Of a stretch of DNA of 64,000 nucleotides, positions 1-10,488 are shown piece by piece. Origin of the DNA: Liopterus haemorrhoidalis (lineage: Eukaryota > Arthropoda > Insecta > Coleoptera > Dytiscidae); the NCBI GenBank assembly GCA_963971575.1, contig OZ020616.1, forward strand, positions 57,456,907 through 57,520,906, in the 5' to 3' direction. Position 1 is the first letter of the stretch; the number at the start of each line of letters is the position of its first letter. The translations under genes were made by a program, and so were the position numbers. The notes beneath the pieces are model-generated. The model had not been told where the DNA came from. It saw only the letters and a program-made list of their open reading frames with translations, and ran no database searches.

Positions 1-746
1 AAATCGACATTTTTCGAAAAATGTATTTGATTAAAAATTCCTGTTGAACTATTTCGGTTCCTATCAATGTTCATTACGGAGATTAATTTAGATTTTTAGA
101 TCAATCCCTTTGGGAGATAGGGTGGGAGACCAAAGGTTTTTTGACACATTTTTGGCAAAAATCCAATAAAAAATATTGATTTTTCATTTGCATTAAGTTG
201 TTTCATTTAATATGCCACTCAAAATTAAAAAAAGATATTAATTTTTTTATTAAATACACAGTGGCGGATCATGACAAGTGGAGGCCCTAAGCGGTAGAAA
301 TAAGGGGCCCCCAAAAACAATTAGGCCAAAAATAAGCTTATTTGAATCAATTTACAAATTAATTTAAAAATTTTAAACTGTAAAACAATTTTCAAGGAAA
401 AAAAAAGTATTTTGCATTATATCAGGTTATTTATTTTATCAATTTTGAGAATTTTAATGAAAACATTTTTTTCTCATTGAATTTCGGGGCTCCCAACAAG
501 CTCGGGGCCGCTTAGTCCGCGTACCGTATAATCCGCCACTGTAAATACATATTTGTTTATTTTTATCTCGAGATGTGTTTTTTTGAACTCTCAGTATTTT
601 TCCTATATGTGGGTCAAAAAATTGTATAAGCATGTCAAATTTCAACTTTCCACGTTAAGCCGTTTGGCTACAATTTCTATCGTACATACAGACAGACAGA
701 CACATATAAGGGTTTTTTTGTGGTCATACCAACAAAACCTTAAAAA
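1..746 (-). repeat. Family A composite repeat, copy 1 (left part)
   Basis: Read on the minus strand this matches the start of the complete family A copy at 8190-9256: an AGGGTTTTG-type start, a short CTGT tract, then the conserved stretch around GAGAGTTGAAATTTGGCAT. It runs off the left edge of the window, so its far end cannot be seen. The copy is split by a hAT-like insertion at 259-541. No coding potential is evident. Confidence 0.8.
259..541. mobile_element. hAT-like MITE, 283 bp, TSD TAAATACA
   Basis: The ends are CAGTGGCGGAT and its reverse complement, flanked on both sides by the exact 8-bp duplication TAAATACA (251-258 and 542-549). An 8-bp duplication with CA...TG ends is the hAT superfamily signature. 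There is no transposase inside; the interior is AT-rich between GC-rich subterminal stretches (GGCCC runs). It sits inside family A copy 1, so it is younger than that copy. Confidence 0.9.
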
Positions 747-1423
747 CGTAAAAAATTCCAAACAGAAAATATTTGCAGTTCTCTTACTAAACTCTTCACG
801 TAATTTTCCCATAAAATTTCGAGTTCATCATAATGTTAATTTCCATCTTGTGTAAGATTTAAAGTACTGTACGTGATATAACATTTTTATGTTAAATTTG
901 TTCGGTTAATTAGTAACCCTATCTTAAAGAGCCCCCTGTTGAAGAATTTTACAAAGTGTTGATGTCAAGTCGTTGGTCTTTGAAATCATTGTCTTAATCA
1001 ACGGTGCTATCAGATATCTTGTAGAAGTTTGCTAAATTAATAGCTTGCAAAACTTTCTGAAGCTTCAAGAACAAGAGTTTATAGCAGAGGGCCTTCACAT
1101 CGATATTTTGCACTTTGTTTTAAAGTTAAGGCTTCATATATTGTGGGATTATAGTTTACAGACTGTTTTTAATCAAAAGGATTTTAAAAAAATACTCAAC
1201 TTTGCTTACAACAAAAATAGATAAACCAAACATACCATTAAAAAATTTCAATCTATACAAGTATGTATGGAAAATCATTGAACCAAAGTTGCTAAACCCC
1301 GCGGGATATGGGGGGCGGTTGAAAATTAACAGGCCTAGGCAAGAAAACGCAACTTTTTCGGCAAAATTCAATTAATTTCTCAAACCTTTTATTAGGTCGT
1401 CAAGGATGAAATTTGTAGAAAAA
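747..1423. other. unassigned AT-rich interval
   Basis: No recognisable coding, RNA or repeat structure was found apart from ordinary AT-rich sequence. Short open frames here show no known domain. Confidence 0.4.
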
Positions 1424-1916
1424 CCAGTGGCGAAGAGAGACCTCCGCTAGACTTGCCCTCCTATAAAAAAAAAAAATATATATATATATATATTTTTTTT
1501 TATTTAAAAAAGTTTTAGGTAAATCTTCAAAAATACATCAAATTATGTTCTATACAAATTTTTGTGCAAGGCTTGGTTTACTATATACGAATTTTTTTAA
1601 ATTTTAAAGTTTAATAACTTCCGTTTCCGGTTTCGGATTTGCATAAAAAACAATAGGGTTCTTCCCAATTAACAGGAGAATTTTTTAGTACCAGAACGAA
1701 CTCTCTAAGTTAAACCGTTCTTGAGTTATCGTGTATACACACAGACACACACACAGCCACACACACAGACACACACATACGGACGGCACTTTGAAAATAG
1801 ATTTTTTGGATTCTCTGGACCATGAAAAGTGGCCATTAGTCAAAATCTCGACATCGAAAATTTTCGCGATTACAATACTTGCCCTTATATATTAAGGTCG
1901 GGCAAGTAAAAATTGG
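1424..1916 (+). repeat. Family F interspersed repeat, copy 1
   Basis: It is shared with 13604-14166, beginning CAGTGGCGAAG and CTCCGCTAGACTTGCCC and ending GGTCGGGCAAGTAAAAAT. The ACTTGCCC/GGGCAAGT pair suggests short inverted ends. The interior holds an AT run and a (CA)n-like tract near 1738-1785. It is non-coding. Confidence 0.75.
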
Positions 1917-1924
1917 TTGATAAC

Positions 1925-2350
1925 TTACAAATATAAGGAATTTTTTTTTTCATTAAAGTATGCACCCATATTGTCTATACACTTTTGCCATTTAAGCGGC
2001 AGGTTGTTCAGGCTGTTAGTATAAAGCCCTGGCGGACGAGAATCAATGAATTCCTGGAAGGCCAGTTTTACAGCATTGTCGGAATTAAACTGTTTTCCTA
2101 TTAAAGAGTGGTTCAAATTGCGGAAGAAGTGGTAGTCAGTGGTGGCTAGGTCTGGTGAGTATGGATGATGAGGAAGAAGTTCCAACTTCAATGTAGTTTT
2201 GCCACATTTGTGCAGTGTGTGGTCTAACGTTATCATGCAATAAGATAGGAGTCGATCTGTTGACCAATCTAGGCTGTTTTTCTTTAAGTTTTTGCATTAT
2301 TTCGTCCAATTGGTTGCAGTATATTTTTGCTGTGATCGATGAGCTAGGTT
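1925..2350 (-). pseudogene. mariner transposase C-terminal fragment (DD34D type)
   Basis: On the minus strand the residues HDNVRPHTAQ (second catalytic D), YSPDLATTDYHFF (third catalytic D) and the tail IDSRPPGLY...LPLKWQKCIDN match mariner transposases. A frameshift lies between the HDNVRPH block and the HHPYSPDL block, and the N-terminal half with the first catalytic D is missing: recognisable sequence stops at an A/T homopolymer near 2350. Mariner proteins are usually about 345 residues; only about the last 140 remain. No inverted ends were found. Decayed and non-functional. Confidence 0.88.
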
Positions 2351-2828
2351 TTTTTTTTTTTTTTTGTTTTTACGTAACCTGTACGATACTTGGCGAACCA
2401 ATTTGCTGGATCTATAGTGCTGGCAAAAGATTTTTCAAAAAACATTTTGACCGTTGCAACCGTAGTCCCACTCAGCCTTCCCTTAAGTAAGTACCTGTAT
2501 CTCTGAATTAATATTCGGGAATATGGGGCGTGATTCAGAGGGCACGTATAGCAGGTGGTCTCGGCTACCATAAAAAATAGTCGTTAGGCTATGCCAAAGA
2601 GCGCTAGACGCGAATTTTCACTGTTTCTAGCTGTTTTAATAATATATATTTTTTGTTTCAGGTACGTCCTTTTTTCTCTTGGAAAATCAGAGTAAGTTTT
2701 TACCGAAAAAGTGTTATGCTTCATATTTGCCCCCCCACACAGAATTTTCTTTGCCACCGTCCCACAGCATTTTCTTTGCCATATCAGAATTTTCCCCCTT
2801 CAGAATTTTCATCTGTAGATAAGTAAAT
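2351..2828. other. unassigned interval
   Basis: A 75-residue minus-strand open frame overlaps 2344-2571, but its protein shows no motif I recognise and half of it is poly-lysine from an A tract. Nothing else can be supported. Confidence 0.35.
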
Positions 2829-3335
2829 CACAGTAGATAGGTAAGCGCTCGTAGCGAAGTGCGTTTTGTCGTTGCTTCGTAATTTGCAAACTAGAGTTCG
2901 ATTCCTGTCAATTTTTATTTTTGTTTTTTTTTTTTTTTTTTGTTAAATTATTTTGTTGAAATTCTAGTTATATTTTGGCAAATGTTGCATTTAATTTTTA
3001 AAAGCGTAAATTTAATAACCAGTGGGATGTGTTGAAATTACAATTTAATTCTGTTTGAATGTATACGAAATCAAAGGGGCGGAGTTTATGACTTAAACAA
3101 CCAATGGAAGCCGTAGGCGCAATTTTCAAAATATTAATGAACCTTGCTATATATAAAAAAAAATACTGCAAATATTTAGAAACCCAAATAATGGTATTAG
3201 GCATTCGAATTAAAATTCATAAAAAAATATTTTGACATAAAATTTGTTCTGGCATCCCAAATAATCATCATTCAGTTACTAAATACCTGCAAAATCCTGA
3301 AATGTGTGAAAATTCACTTCACATAAATTTTTATT
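2829..3335 (+). repeat. Family A right part, copy 2 (tRNA-headed)
   Basis: This copy holds only the right half of family A. It starts with a tRNA-like module (box B GTTCGATTCC at 2896-2905), continues with the conserved body (about 2940-3270) and ends in the AAATACCTGCAAAA plus GTGTGAAAATTCAC hairpin motif. That the left half is absent suggests the tRNA-headed half can move on its own, like a SINE. Confidence 0.75.
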
Positions 3336-3804
3336 ATATATTATATTTAAAATATAGAGTTTTGAATATCTGAAACAACATTGACAAACTTGGCAAATAA
3401 TTCATTATTTTTTTAAGATTCTATTAACCAAAATTCTCCTCCTCAATCCTGTACTGTATTGTCTCTATTTCCAGTTGATTTACTAAAGCCCTGTTTACAG
3501 CATGAACTTGTATTGAATTAATTAACGAGATACAGTTACCAGTTTCACATTTTTCCTGAAACTGGTTTAATTTCTTTGGTTCTTACAATAACTGTACTCG
3601 ACTAAGATCAATCTATAAACGATTGAACTTTATTAAAGAGTCAATGTCAAATCGCTATAATAGATGGCGTAGGTGGGCAGACTAAAAAAAAAATGGCGGC
3701 AGTTTGAATCATCAGCAAAATTAAAAAGAAATGAAATTGAATTCATGATGCACTTGAAGCTTATATATTTTTATATTGATTACTATATATTACAACATAT
3801 AACA
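3336..3804. other. unassigned AT-rich interval
   Basis: No gene, RNA or repeat that I can support. Confidence 0.4.
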
Positions 3805-3937
3805 CGAAAACGATTGTGATGTACTGGCCTTTATAATTTTTTCTCGTTCGAGTTCAAATATCCCTGATCGGGTTTCAAACCCGGTAAGTTGACAGGAGAA
3901 ATAGTGGTGTGCCCTCTGCGTTATCCTCGCCATTGAT
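3805..3937 (-). repeat. tRNA-derived SINE-like sequence
   Basis: On the minus strand a box A-like ATGGCGAGGATAACG is followed by a box B-like GGGTTTGAAACCC and then a tail (GAACGAGAAAAAATT) resembling the body of the SINE at 41834-41997. This order is that of a tRNA-derived SINE. It has no clear poly-A tail or target duplication, so it is probably old. Confidence 0.55.
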
Positions 3938-4486
3938 ATATAAAATACTTGAAAAGAGCACTTACAAAACAAAATATATTTTTGTGTGTTCAAAAAACGT
4001 AGTATTTTTAATAATTTCGGATTTAATACGATTCCTTTGAGTTGAAAAAGTCCTTTTGTCTACAAGACAATCTAAGGATTCCAAAGGTGAAAATTCCTTA
4101 TCTCCTGATCCTTGACCAATCCTTTTTTTACACCAAGAATGTAATATTAAACAAGAAAAAACGATTTTTATATGAATTTTTTATTGTTAAAAACGTTTTT
4201 GTTTTACCTCAAAAATTATGAGTATTTCACTTGCATATATGTAGACGCAAAAAATTTATTTATGACGCGGGGTTGCGCGGGAATAGAACTGGGGACGTCT
4301 GAACACAACGAGGTAAACACAGCAGAGCTCAATAATTTAAAGCTGATATTATGTGAACTGAAATTTTGAAATTTTTTACAAAATAATCATAAAGAAATAA
4401 CATAGATTTGAGGGAAGAGTTAATAATACATTTTTTTAAAGGAAAAAACTATATGTAATATTTTAAATAAACATTTTTTTAAAAAT
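3938..4486. other. unassigned interval with weak tRNA-like box B
   Basis: Mostly AT-rich. On the minus strand a box B-like GTTCTATTCCCGC lies near 4280-4295, but I see no convincing box A. It may be a decayed SINE head. Confidence 0.25.
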
Positions 4487-4526
4487 TTACTGGCTTTTGC
4501 TGCTTTGGCAATTAGCCAGGACAATT
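4487..4526 (-). repeat. SINE tail fragment
   Basis: The sequence GGCAATTAGCCAGGACAATT is the reverse complement of the 3' body of the SINE at 41834-41997. Only the tail remains, joined directly to a family D element. Confidence 0.7.
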
Positions 4527-4732
4527 TTCCGCCTAAACAAAAGGAACGTTAAAGTCTGTTCCTTTGGTTTAGGCGAAACTAGATTTTCAATTCTAGTTAC
4601 TTTTACCGATTGCTTGAACCTTTTGATAATTTTGTTAAGGAAAAGCCAACTTCAATATATAAAAAAATAGCTAATGACAACTTACAAAAATGAAAATTCC
4701 GGTTAGTTCACCTAATTGTTTGGAATAGACTG
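4527..4732. repeat. Family D MITE, copy 1
   Basis: The two ends carry related inverted motifs: GTTCCTTTGGTTTAGGCG near 4556 and the reverse complement of ATTCCAAACAATTAGG near 4728. The interior contains TTTTCAATTCTAGTTAC and CAACTTCAATATATAAA blocks shared with 22800-23285 and 25620-25851. A small hairpin (GCCTAAAC ... GTTTAGGC) lies at 4529-4568. It is a non-coding miniature element; the superfamily is unclear. Confidence 0.65.
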
Positions 4733-4839
4733 TAACTATTAGGGAGTTTATTAGGAACTGGAACTCTCGGCCCTCAGTGAATGAAAACAAAAGTTCGAAT
4801 TAACAATGTTCAAGACATATTAAGTAAAATAAATAAAAA

Positions 4840-5685
4840 TATCTGAGCCATTATTTGAGCAATTTGAGGTAAAAATATGCTCAAAAGGAGACAGCTGTCA
4901 ATTTTTTTGCATTTTAAAATGGGACGAGATTTCACATTTTGAACGTGTTTCTTGACAGAAGAATACTAATTAAGGATTTAAGGTGAATTAAGGATAAAGT
5001 TTAAGACATTTGCAGGGCGAATTTCCATAAAATAGTGTTAAAAAAAGATTTATAGATATTAAAAATTTCAGGGTTAATCAAAGTGTTAAGTGGTGATAAT
5101 GGTTCAAGATAGCTTATTTGACGAGCGAGATAATATTTTGAGACATCAGAAAACATTTTTCAAAGAATCTGGGCCATTATTGGAAATATGCTTACAAGAT
5201 TTCAGAAGGTGACAGCTGTCAAATTTTTTGCATTTTAAAATGGGAGGAGATTTCACATTTTGAACGTGTTTCTTGACAGAAGAATACTAATTAAGGATTT
5301 AAGGTGAATTAACGATAAAGTTTAAGACATTTGCAGGGCGAATTTCCATAAAATAGTGTTAAAAAAAGATTTATAGATATTAAAAATTTCAGGGTTAATC
5401 AAAGTGTTAAGTGGTGATAATGGTTCAAGATAGCTTATTTGACGTGCGAGATAATATTTTGAGGCATCAGAAAACATTTTTCAAAGAATCAGGGCCATTA
5501 TTGGAAATATGCTTACAAGATTTCAGAAGGTGACAGCTGTCAAATTTTTTGCATTTTAAAATGGGACGAGATTTCACATTTTGAACGTATTTCTTGATAG
5601 AAGAAAACTAATTAAGTATTTAAGGTGAATTTACGATAAAACTTAAGACAGGGGGAATTCCCATAAAATAGTGTTAAAAAAAGAT
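4840..5685. repeat. 321-bp tandem repeat, about 2.6 units
   Basis: The palindrome ACAGCTGT recurs at 4891, 5212 and 5533, giving two exact 321-bp periods. The units are nearly identical over their length, each containing TTCACATTTTGAACGTG and AGTGTTAAGTGGTGATAATG. The third unit is cut off at about 5685. No open frame spans the units; it looks like a short satellite array or the internal tandem part of an element. Confidence 0.9.
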
Positions 5686-5790
5686 GAGCGACGAGTTTTA
5701 TAATCAACAAGTGCGACAAAATTATATTAAAACGAGTCGCGAAGCGACGAGTTTTAACAACGTAGGGGAGAAGACCGGCGTAGCCGGGCT
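5686..5790. other. GC-rich palindromic segment
   Basis: Unusually GC-rich for the window. It contains GAGCGACGAG, then ACGAGTCGCGAAGCGACGAG with the self-complementary core GTCGCGAAGCGAC, then ACCGGCGTAGCCGGGCTGAG with CCGGC/GCCGG pairing. It directly abuts the truncated third unit of the 321-bp repeat. Possibly a transposon end; no family recognised. Confidence 0.5.
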
Positions 5791-6275
5791 GAGGCCCCTA
5801 GTATTATTATAAAATGGTTATAAAATTTATTTATAGACAATTTAAATGCTAAATAAAGAATGTTCCAAAATTGCACGCCCACTTTCTGTATTTTAAATTA
5901 GTTATATAATATTAGTGTATATTTAGTTTATTTTTAGAGTCAGTGACTTTCTTATTATGGACCATAGCCAGCGGACACTGTTTTAAAAACACTACACACA
6001 TACATACACACATACATAACACACTAACACTACCAAACGATACATCCAAACCACACGAGCACATTCAATTTGTAAACATTCACATACAGAGAGATTGTTT
6101 AGGAAAAACGTGTCTTAACGCACGTACACACCTAAAATTTTTGATAAAATATATCTAACAAATCAAATTTTTATAAATTCTTCTCTCAGATATTTTCAAA
6201 CTTTGTCTTTGTAAGCTGTAGCTTGAATGTTAATCAGGTGCTATTGCAATTCTTATATTAGTTGCCAATCTTTAT
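5791..6275. other. unassigned AT-rich interval
   Basis: It has an ACACACATACATACAC-like simple stretch near 5993-6020 and nothing else that I can support. Confidence 0.4.
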
Positions 6276-6383
6276 TACCGACCGCCAACATATATAAGGA
6301 AGGTATTGTGATCATACCGATTTTGACATTTCGAGATTTCGATGGATCTCCACGAATTGAGGTCCCTACATAACGTTTTGAGG
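6276..6383 (+). repeat. Family B repeat, 5' fragment
   Basis: It begins TTACCGACCGCCAACATATA and continues GTGATCATACCG and CGATGGATCTCCACG, matching the first ~105 bp of the family B copies at 17873, 44004 and 53316. It stops before the (TCTG)n tract. Confidence 0.85.
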
Positions 6384-7240
6384 TTAATGTTCCGTATAAG
6401 TCTAGCACTCATAACTCGTCAGACAGAACGTGTATGCTAGTTGGAATGAGATTTGGTCTTGACGAAGCGCCGCCCTTTCTTTCAAAACACAATATTTACG
6501 ATTCACTTTATCATTTCCAATATTTTTATTCAAAACTGAAATCTGAATAAGTACTTGATAGTTATCCGTTCCGAAATCCAAGTAATTATTATAAGTGTTT
6601 ACATTTATCTCCTATTAACGTTTTTAAAGAAAAACTTGAATATTAAAATTTCAGTATTTATACGCTTTAAGTCACATTTAAATGGTTTAAATTAGATTTA
6701 TACTATACATATTTTGAAGAATATTAACATTATTAAAAGAGAGGATCCTCAAAAATATCAATATATTCCGACCTACCAGTTTTATGTCTGGAATAGAACA
6801 TTCCGTTTTTCGTCGCATTCATAGATGCTAAATTATGTAAATGTATTAAAACTGTATAAATTATTTATATATCTTCACTATATGCAAACAATCAATGATA
6901 AAACTAATTAGGTTATGTTTAGTTAGCAAAAATTTTAGACAGAAAAAACTTTAACTTGCTAGACGTATATGAACAGGTACTCATAAGGAATTTGTACCTG
7001 TTTCCAATGAGATTTATAGGATACGTATTTTGAAAAATTTTAACTTCATAAAGAGTTCCAAAATTATCAGTTAGATATATTCGAACGTTCCTTGTGTTAA
7101 AAACCGTATTTTTCTGCCAACTACAGATGCATGAATGATTACTATTGGCTCCCCACTCTTACGACCATGCCTTCTCGTTTCTAACGTTATAATATAATTC
7201 ATTCTAAGCATACAAGCCTAGTTGCGCTGGACTAATATGG
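6384..7240. other. unassigned interval with a diverged direct duplication
   Basis: About 6690-6800 and 7005-7100 resemble each other (TATACTATACATATTTTGAA versus TAGGATACGTATTTTGAA, each followed by a TTCCGACC or TTCGAACG block), a diverged direct repeat about 315 bp apart. No coding signal. Confidence 0.4.
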
Positions 7241-7293
7241 AACATTAACCCGTTTTGGCTATTTTGAGCATGATGTCTGTACGTCTGCCTGCC

Positions 7294-7389
<96 letters not shown>

Positions 7390-7422
7390 GGTGCGTGTAC
7401 ACCGCAAGGTAAAGAGAGATTT
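7241..7422 (+). repeat. (TCTG)n microsatellite in a family B-like fragment
   Basis: A nearly pure TCTG tetranucleotide array spans about 7285-7389. It is preceded by GGCTATTTTGAGCATGATGTCTG, close to the family B sequence before its own TCTG tract, and followed by GTGTACACCG, as in family B. Long Asp-Arg-Gln-Thr or Cys-Leu-Ser-Val open frames across it are artefacts of the array. Confidence 0.85.
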
Positions 7423-8189
7423 TGTTGTACGACAATGTAGGTGTAGACGTAGCTTTAGTATTCAAATGACCTAATAGAATAATCAAAGAATAAATAAAGT
7501 AATCGATAAGTAATTTGACATGGCAAGTTTTTCAATAGCAATCTATTTAGTAATTTGACTTCCCCTTTCCATTATACAAATTAAAATTGAAATTCTTAAA
7601 AGTTTATAGATTTATTCATAAGATTTTGAAAAGAGGTTATTACCTGCCTCTAAGCCTACTCCTTCATTCTCCTCATCCTTTTTCTCTCTGATAAAACTTT
7701 ATATGAACCTGTTTTTCTACTCATATTGAATATTAAGACTAAAAGTAAACTAATTTTACTTCTTTTGTAAGTTTCCGAGAAAAGTTTTCATGTTCCTTTT
7801 TTACAGTTTTTCTTCTTTATTAACTACCTCACAGTGCCATCTAGTTTTATTTTTTGTAAAGACTCACTAATGAAGTTACCGAAAGTAAATAAAATATTTA
7901 AGAAATTTAATAGACATTAAATTTATTCATTACCAAAGTTTCCTTTCGTTTATTTTATTCAAAATTTAATCAAGTAAGAACGGTTTAGTTTAATAAAATA
8001 AGGGGGGAGGGGCTATGGCAGAAATACGCAATGAACAAGGAATTTGGGATTATTTCTCATTAATTTGCTAACAAAATTATTTCACATCTTAGAATATGGC
8101 TTAGAATTGCCTCTTATAATTATAATTTTTGCTTTTTGTACTTTCCGAAATATTTAAATTTGGTGTGTGTCGCCCCAATTTTTTAATAT
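7423..8189. other. unassigned AT-rich interval
   Basis: No gene or repeat that I can support. Confidence 0.4.
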
Positions 8190-8243
8190 CATTTTTAGGG
8201 TTTTGTAGGTATGACCAAAAAACCCTTATACCGTCATTTTGTC

Positions 8244-8277
<34 letters not shown>

Positions 8278-9256
8278 TCGGTAAAAATTGTAGCCAAACA
8301 GGTAAACCTAGAGAGTTGAAATTTAGCATGCTTATACAACTCTTTGACCCACACATAGGAAAAATACTAAAACATCTAAAAAACATATCCCCCTAAAAAT
8401 ATAAACAAAAATGTGCTCATCAAAAAAAAATATATTTTTTTAAAATTCTGAGTAGGGTATCAAATGAGAGCCCGTAGTACGTGGATTAACGATCAAAATT
8501 TTATTTTTGCAAAATAAATTATTTTGATGCGATTTTTGCCAAAATTGTGCAAAAAAATTTTTGTCCCACATCCTGTAGCCCAGATGGTTTAAACTAAAAA
8601 TCTGAAAAAATTCTAAGTAATGTACATTGGTGTGAACCGGAATAGTACAACAGGAATTTTTAATCAGATTATGTTTTCGGAAAATAACGCATTTTTTGTG
8701 TTTTTAACTAAAATATGCTAAATATTTAATTCGCTATGTAACACTTCAGATAAGAAACTATGGTAGCTCAGATGGTTTCGTAACGCACTTTGTAAATTGC
8801 AATGCGAACGTTGCAGAGTTCGAATCCTGTTAATTTTATTTGTTTCTGTTTGTTTTTTGCATTTATATTGTTTAAATTATTTTGTCAAAATTCTAGTTAT
8901 ATTTTGGTAAATGTTGCATTTATTTTTTAAAAGCGTAAATTTAATAACCAGTGGGAAGTGTTGAAATTATAATTTAATTCTGTTTGACGAAATCAGAGGG
9001 CGGGACTTATGATATAAGCAACCAATGGAAGCCATAGGCGCAATTTTAAAAATCTTACTGAACCTTGCTGTATAAATAAAATACTGTACATATTTAGAAA
9101 CTTAAATAATGGTATTAGGCATTCGAATTAAAATTCATAAAAAAATATTTTGACATAAAATTTGTTTTGGCATCCCAAATAATCATCTACAGTTACTAAA
9201 TACCTGCAAAACCCAGAAATGTGTGAAGATTCACACTTCACATAAATTTTTTTCTT
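8190..9256 (+). repeat. Family A composite repeat, complete copy
   Basis: The most complete copy. The left part starts TTTTAGGGTTTTGTAGG, holds (TCTG)n at 8244-8278, then the GAGAGTTGAAATTTAGCATG block and the ACATCCTGTAGCCCAG block, ending near 8750. The right part starts with a tRNA-like module (8757-8833), continues with an AT-rich body (GTTATATTTTGGTAAATG; TTAGGCATTCGAATT) and ends AAATACCTGCAAAACCC plus the GTGTGAAGATTCACAC hairpin. The outer motifs AGGGTTTTG(T/C)AGGTAT are inverted relative to each other, so the whole unit has TIR-like ends. It is non-coding. Confidence 0.8.
8757..8833 (+). other. tRNA-like pol III promoter module in family A
   Basis: Box A (GTAGCTCAGATGGT, 8763-8776) and box B (GTTCGAATCC, 8818-8827) match eukaryotic tRNA internal promoters, at a tRNA-like spacing. 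A full cloverleaf is not convincing, so this is a tRNA-derived promoter rather than a tRNA gene. Other family A copies carry different tRNA-like sequences at the same place. Confidence 0.6.
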
Positions 9257-10480
9257 CTAACGTTCGTCTGTTAAATGGAATTTCCAATAATGATTTGATA
9301 GTATTCATTTTTTAAACTTATTGTTTTATAATCTAAAATACGAAACGTATTTGTTAATCTAAGATACTTATATAAATTTAAAAGAAAAAGTTGGAAAATA
9401 CTAATTATTAATACCTATCTAAATAATAAATTTTTAGAGATAATATAGGTATTTCAGTTACGACTAAATAAATACATTCAATAATTTCACAGTACTGTGA
9501 TCAATGTTATTGTGACGCTAACAGCATTCTAGCTCCTGCCCCCACCAGTTTATCACTACTGCCTACGCACCGCTACCCCTTTACAAGCCTACATTTGCAC
9601 TTTCCTTGACGCTAGGATATAAGCAGCGCGACGTAGACTAATTCAAAGGAAACTTGTAAATATTTATGAAACAAGAGCATTCAATGTTCAAAATATATTT
9701 AAAAAAAAGAATTTTCACACCACAATAACTATGTTAAATGCATTTTGATTTCAAAAAAGATTAATTTTTATTATTATTTTCAAGTAAGAGCTGCAGCTCC
9801 GCAGCGCGTACTCAGGAGCCGCCACTGATTTCTATTACCTGTTATTACCTGTTTCGAATACGTAATTATACAAAATTAAATAGTTTATTTCGATTAATTA
9901 TCTTATAGTGAATTCGAGCAGTTGAATAGAGTTTCGTCCTTAGTTCTATTGTCCTATGAATCCAGCTAACGCATGTAAATTTTAACTATAAGGGGTGTAC
10001 GAAACCCTAATAGATATCCTTTTGTTATTAAATTAGTGCCATAACATGTAAGAACATAATGTCTGTGCGTATATATGTATGTGTGTTGGTATCGATAGTT
10101 TACTTTGATCTACGTTGACTGGCACACCAATCATACCAACTGATTGATGTGGTGTGGATTAATGCTAGGTATTATAATTAATTCTGGGGTAAACAGGTGA
10201 AACCACTAGCTAAATTATGTGTCAATCTGACAACAATGTATTTGACAATACATTACTTATACAACATTGCACACTAAAATTTTTGTACCAACACAGTCTA
10301 GAACAGGGATTCCCAACGGGGTCCAGGTGGACCCCTTAATCAACAGCTCTCTGATGAAAGAATAAATTATTTCGAAACTGGTCAGCTGTAGATAGTTGTG
10401 CTTCATTTTATGTCCGACACCTGTACAACCTTTCCACTTTCATTCCCAAATATTCATGCAAAATGTTGAGCACCCATTCG
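9257..10480. other. unassigned interval with isolated hAT-like ends
   Basis: GGAGCCGCCACTG at about 9819-9831 resembles the right end of the hAT-like elements seen elsewhere but has no partner. CAGGGATTCCCAACGGGG near 10304 resembles a hAT left end, again unpaired. No coding sequence recognised. Confidence 0.4.
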
Positions 10481-10488
10481 GTTCAGAT

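Noticed and set aside
4840..5685. A CRISPR-like array
   Set aside because: The units are contiguous 321-bp tandem copies with no short repeat/spacer alternation, and the context is eukaryotic.
7204..7486. Long DRQTDRQT / CLSVCLSV open frames on both strands (also 17876-18085 and 53315-53608)
   Set aside because: They are translations of the (TCTG)n microsatellite, which has no stop codon in several frames. The flanking sequence is repeat family B, and the frames have no other coding feature.
8757..8833. Functional tRNA genes inside family A copies
   Set aside because: Box A and box B are good, but no complete cloverleaf with a paired acceptor and T arm could be drawn, and the segments lie in dispersed repeats.
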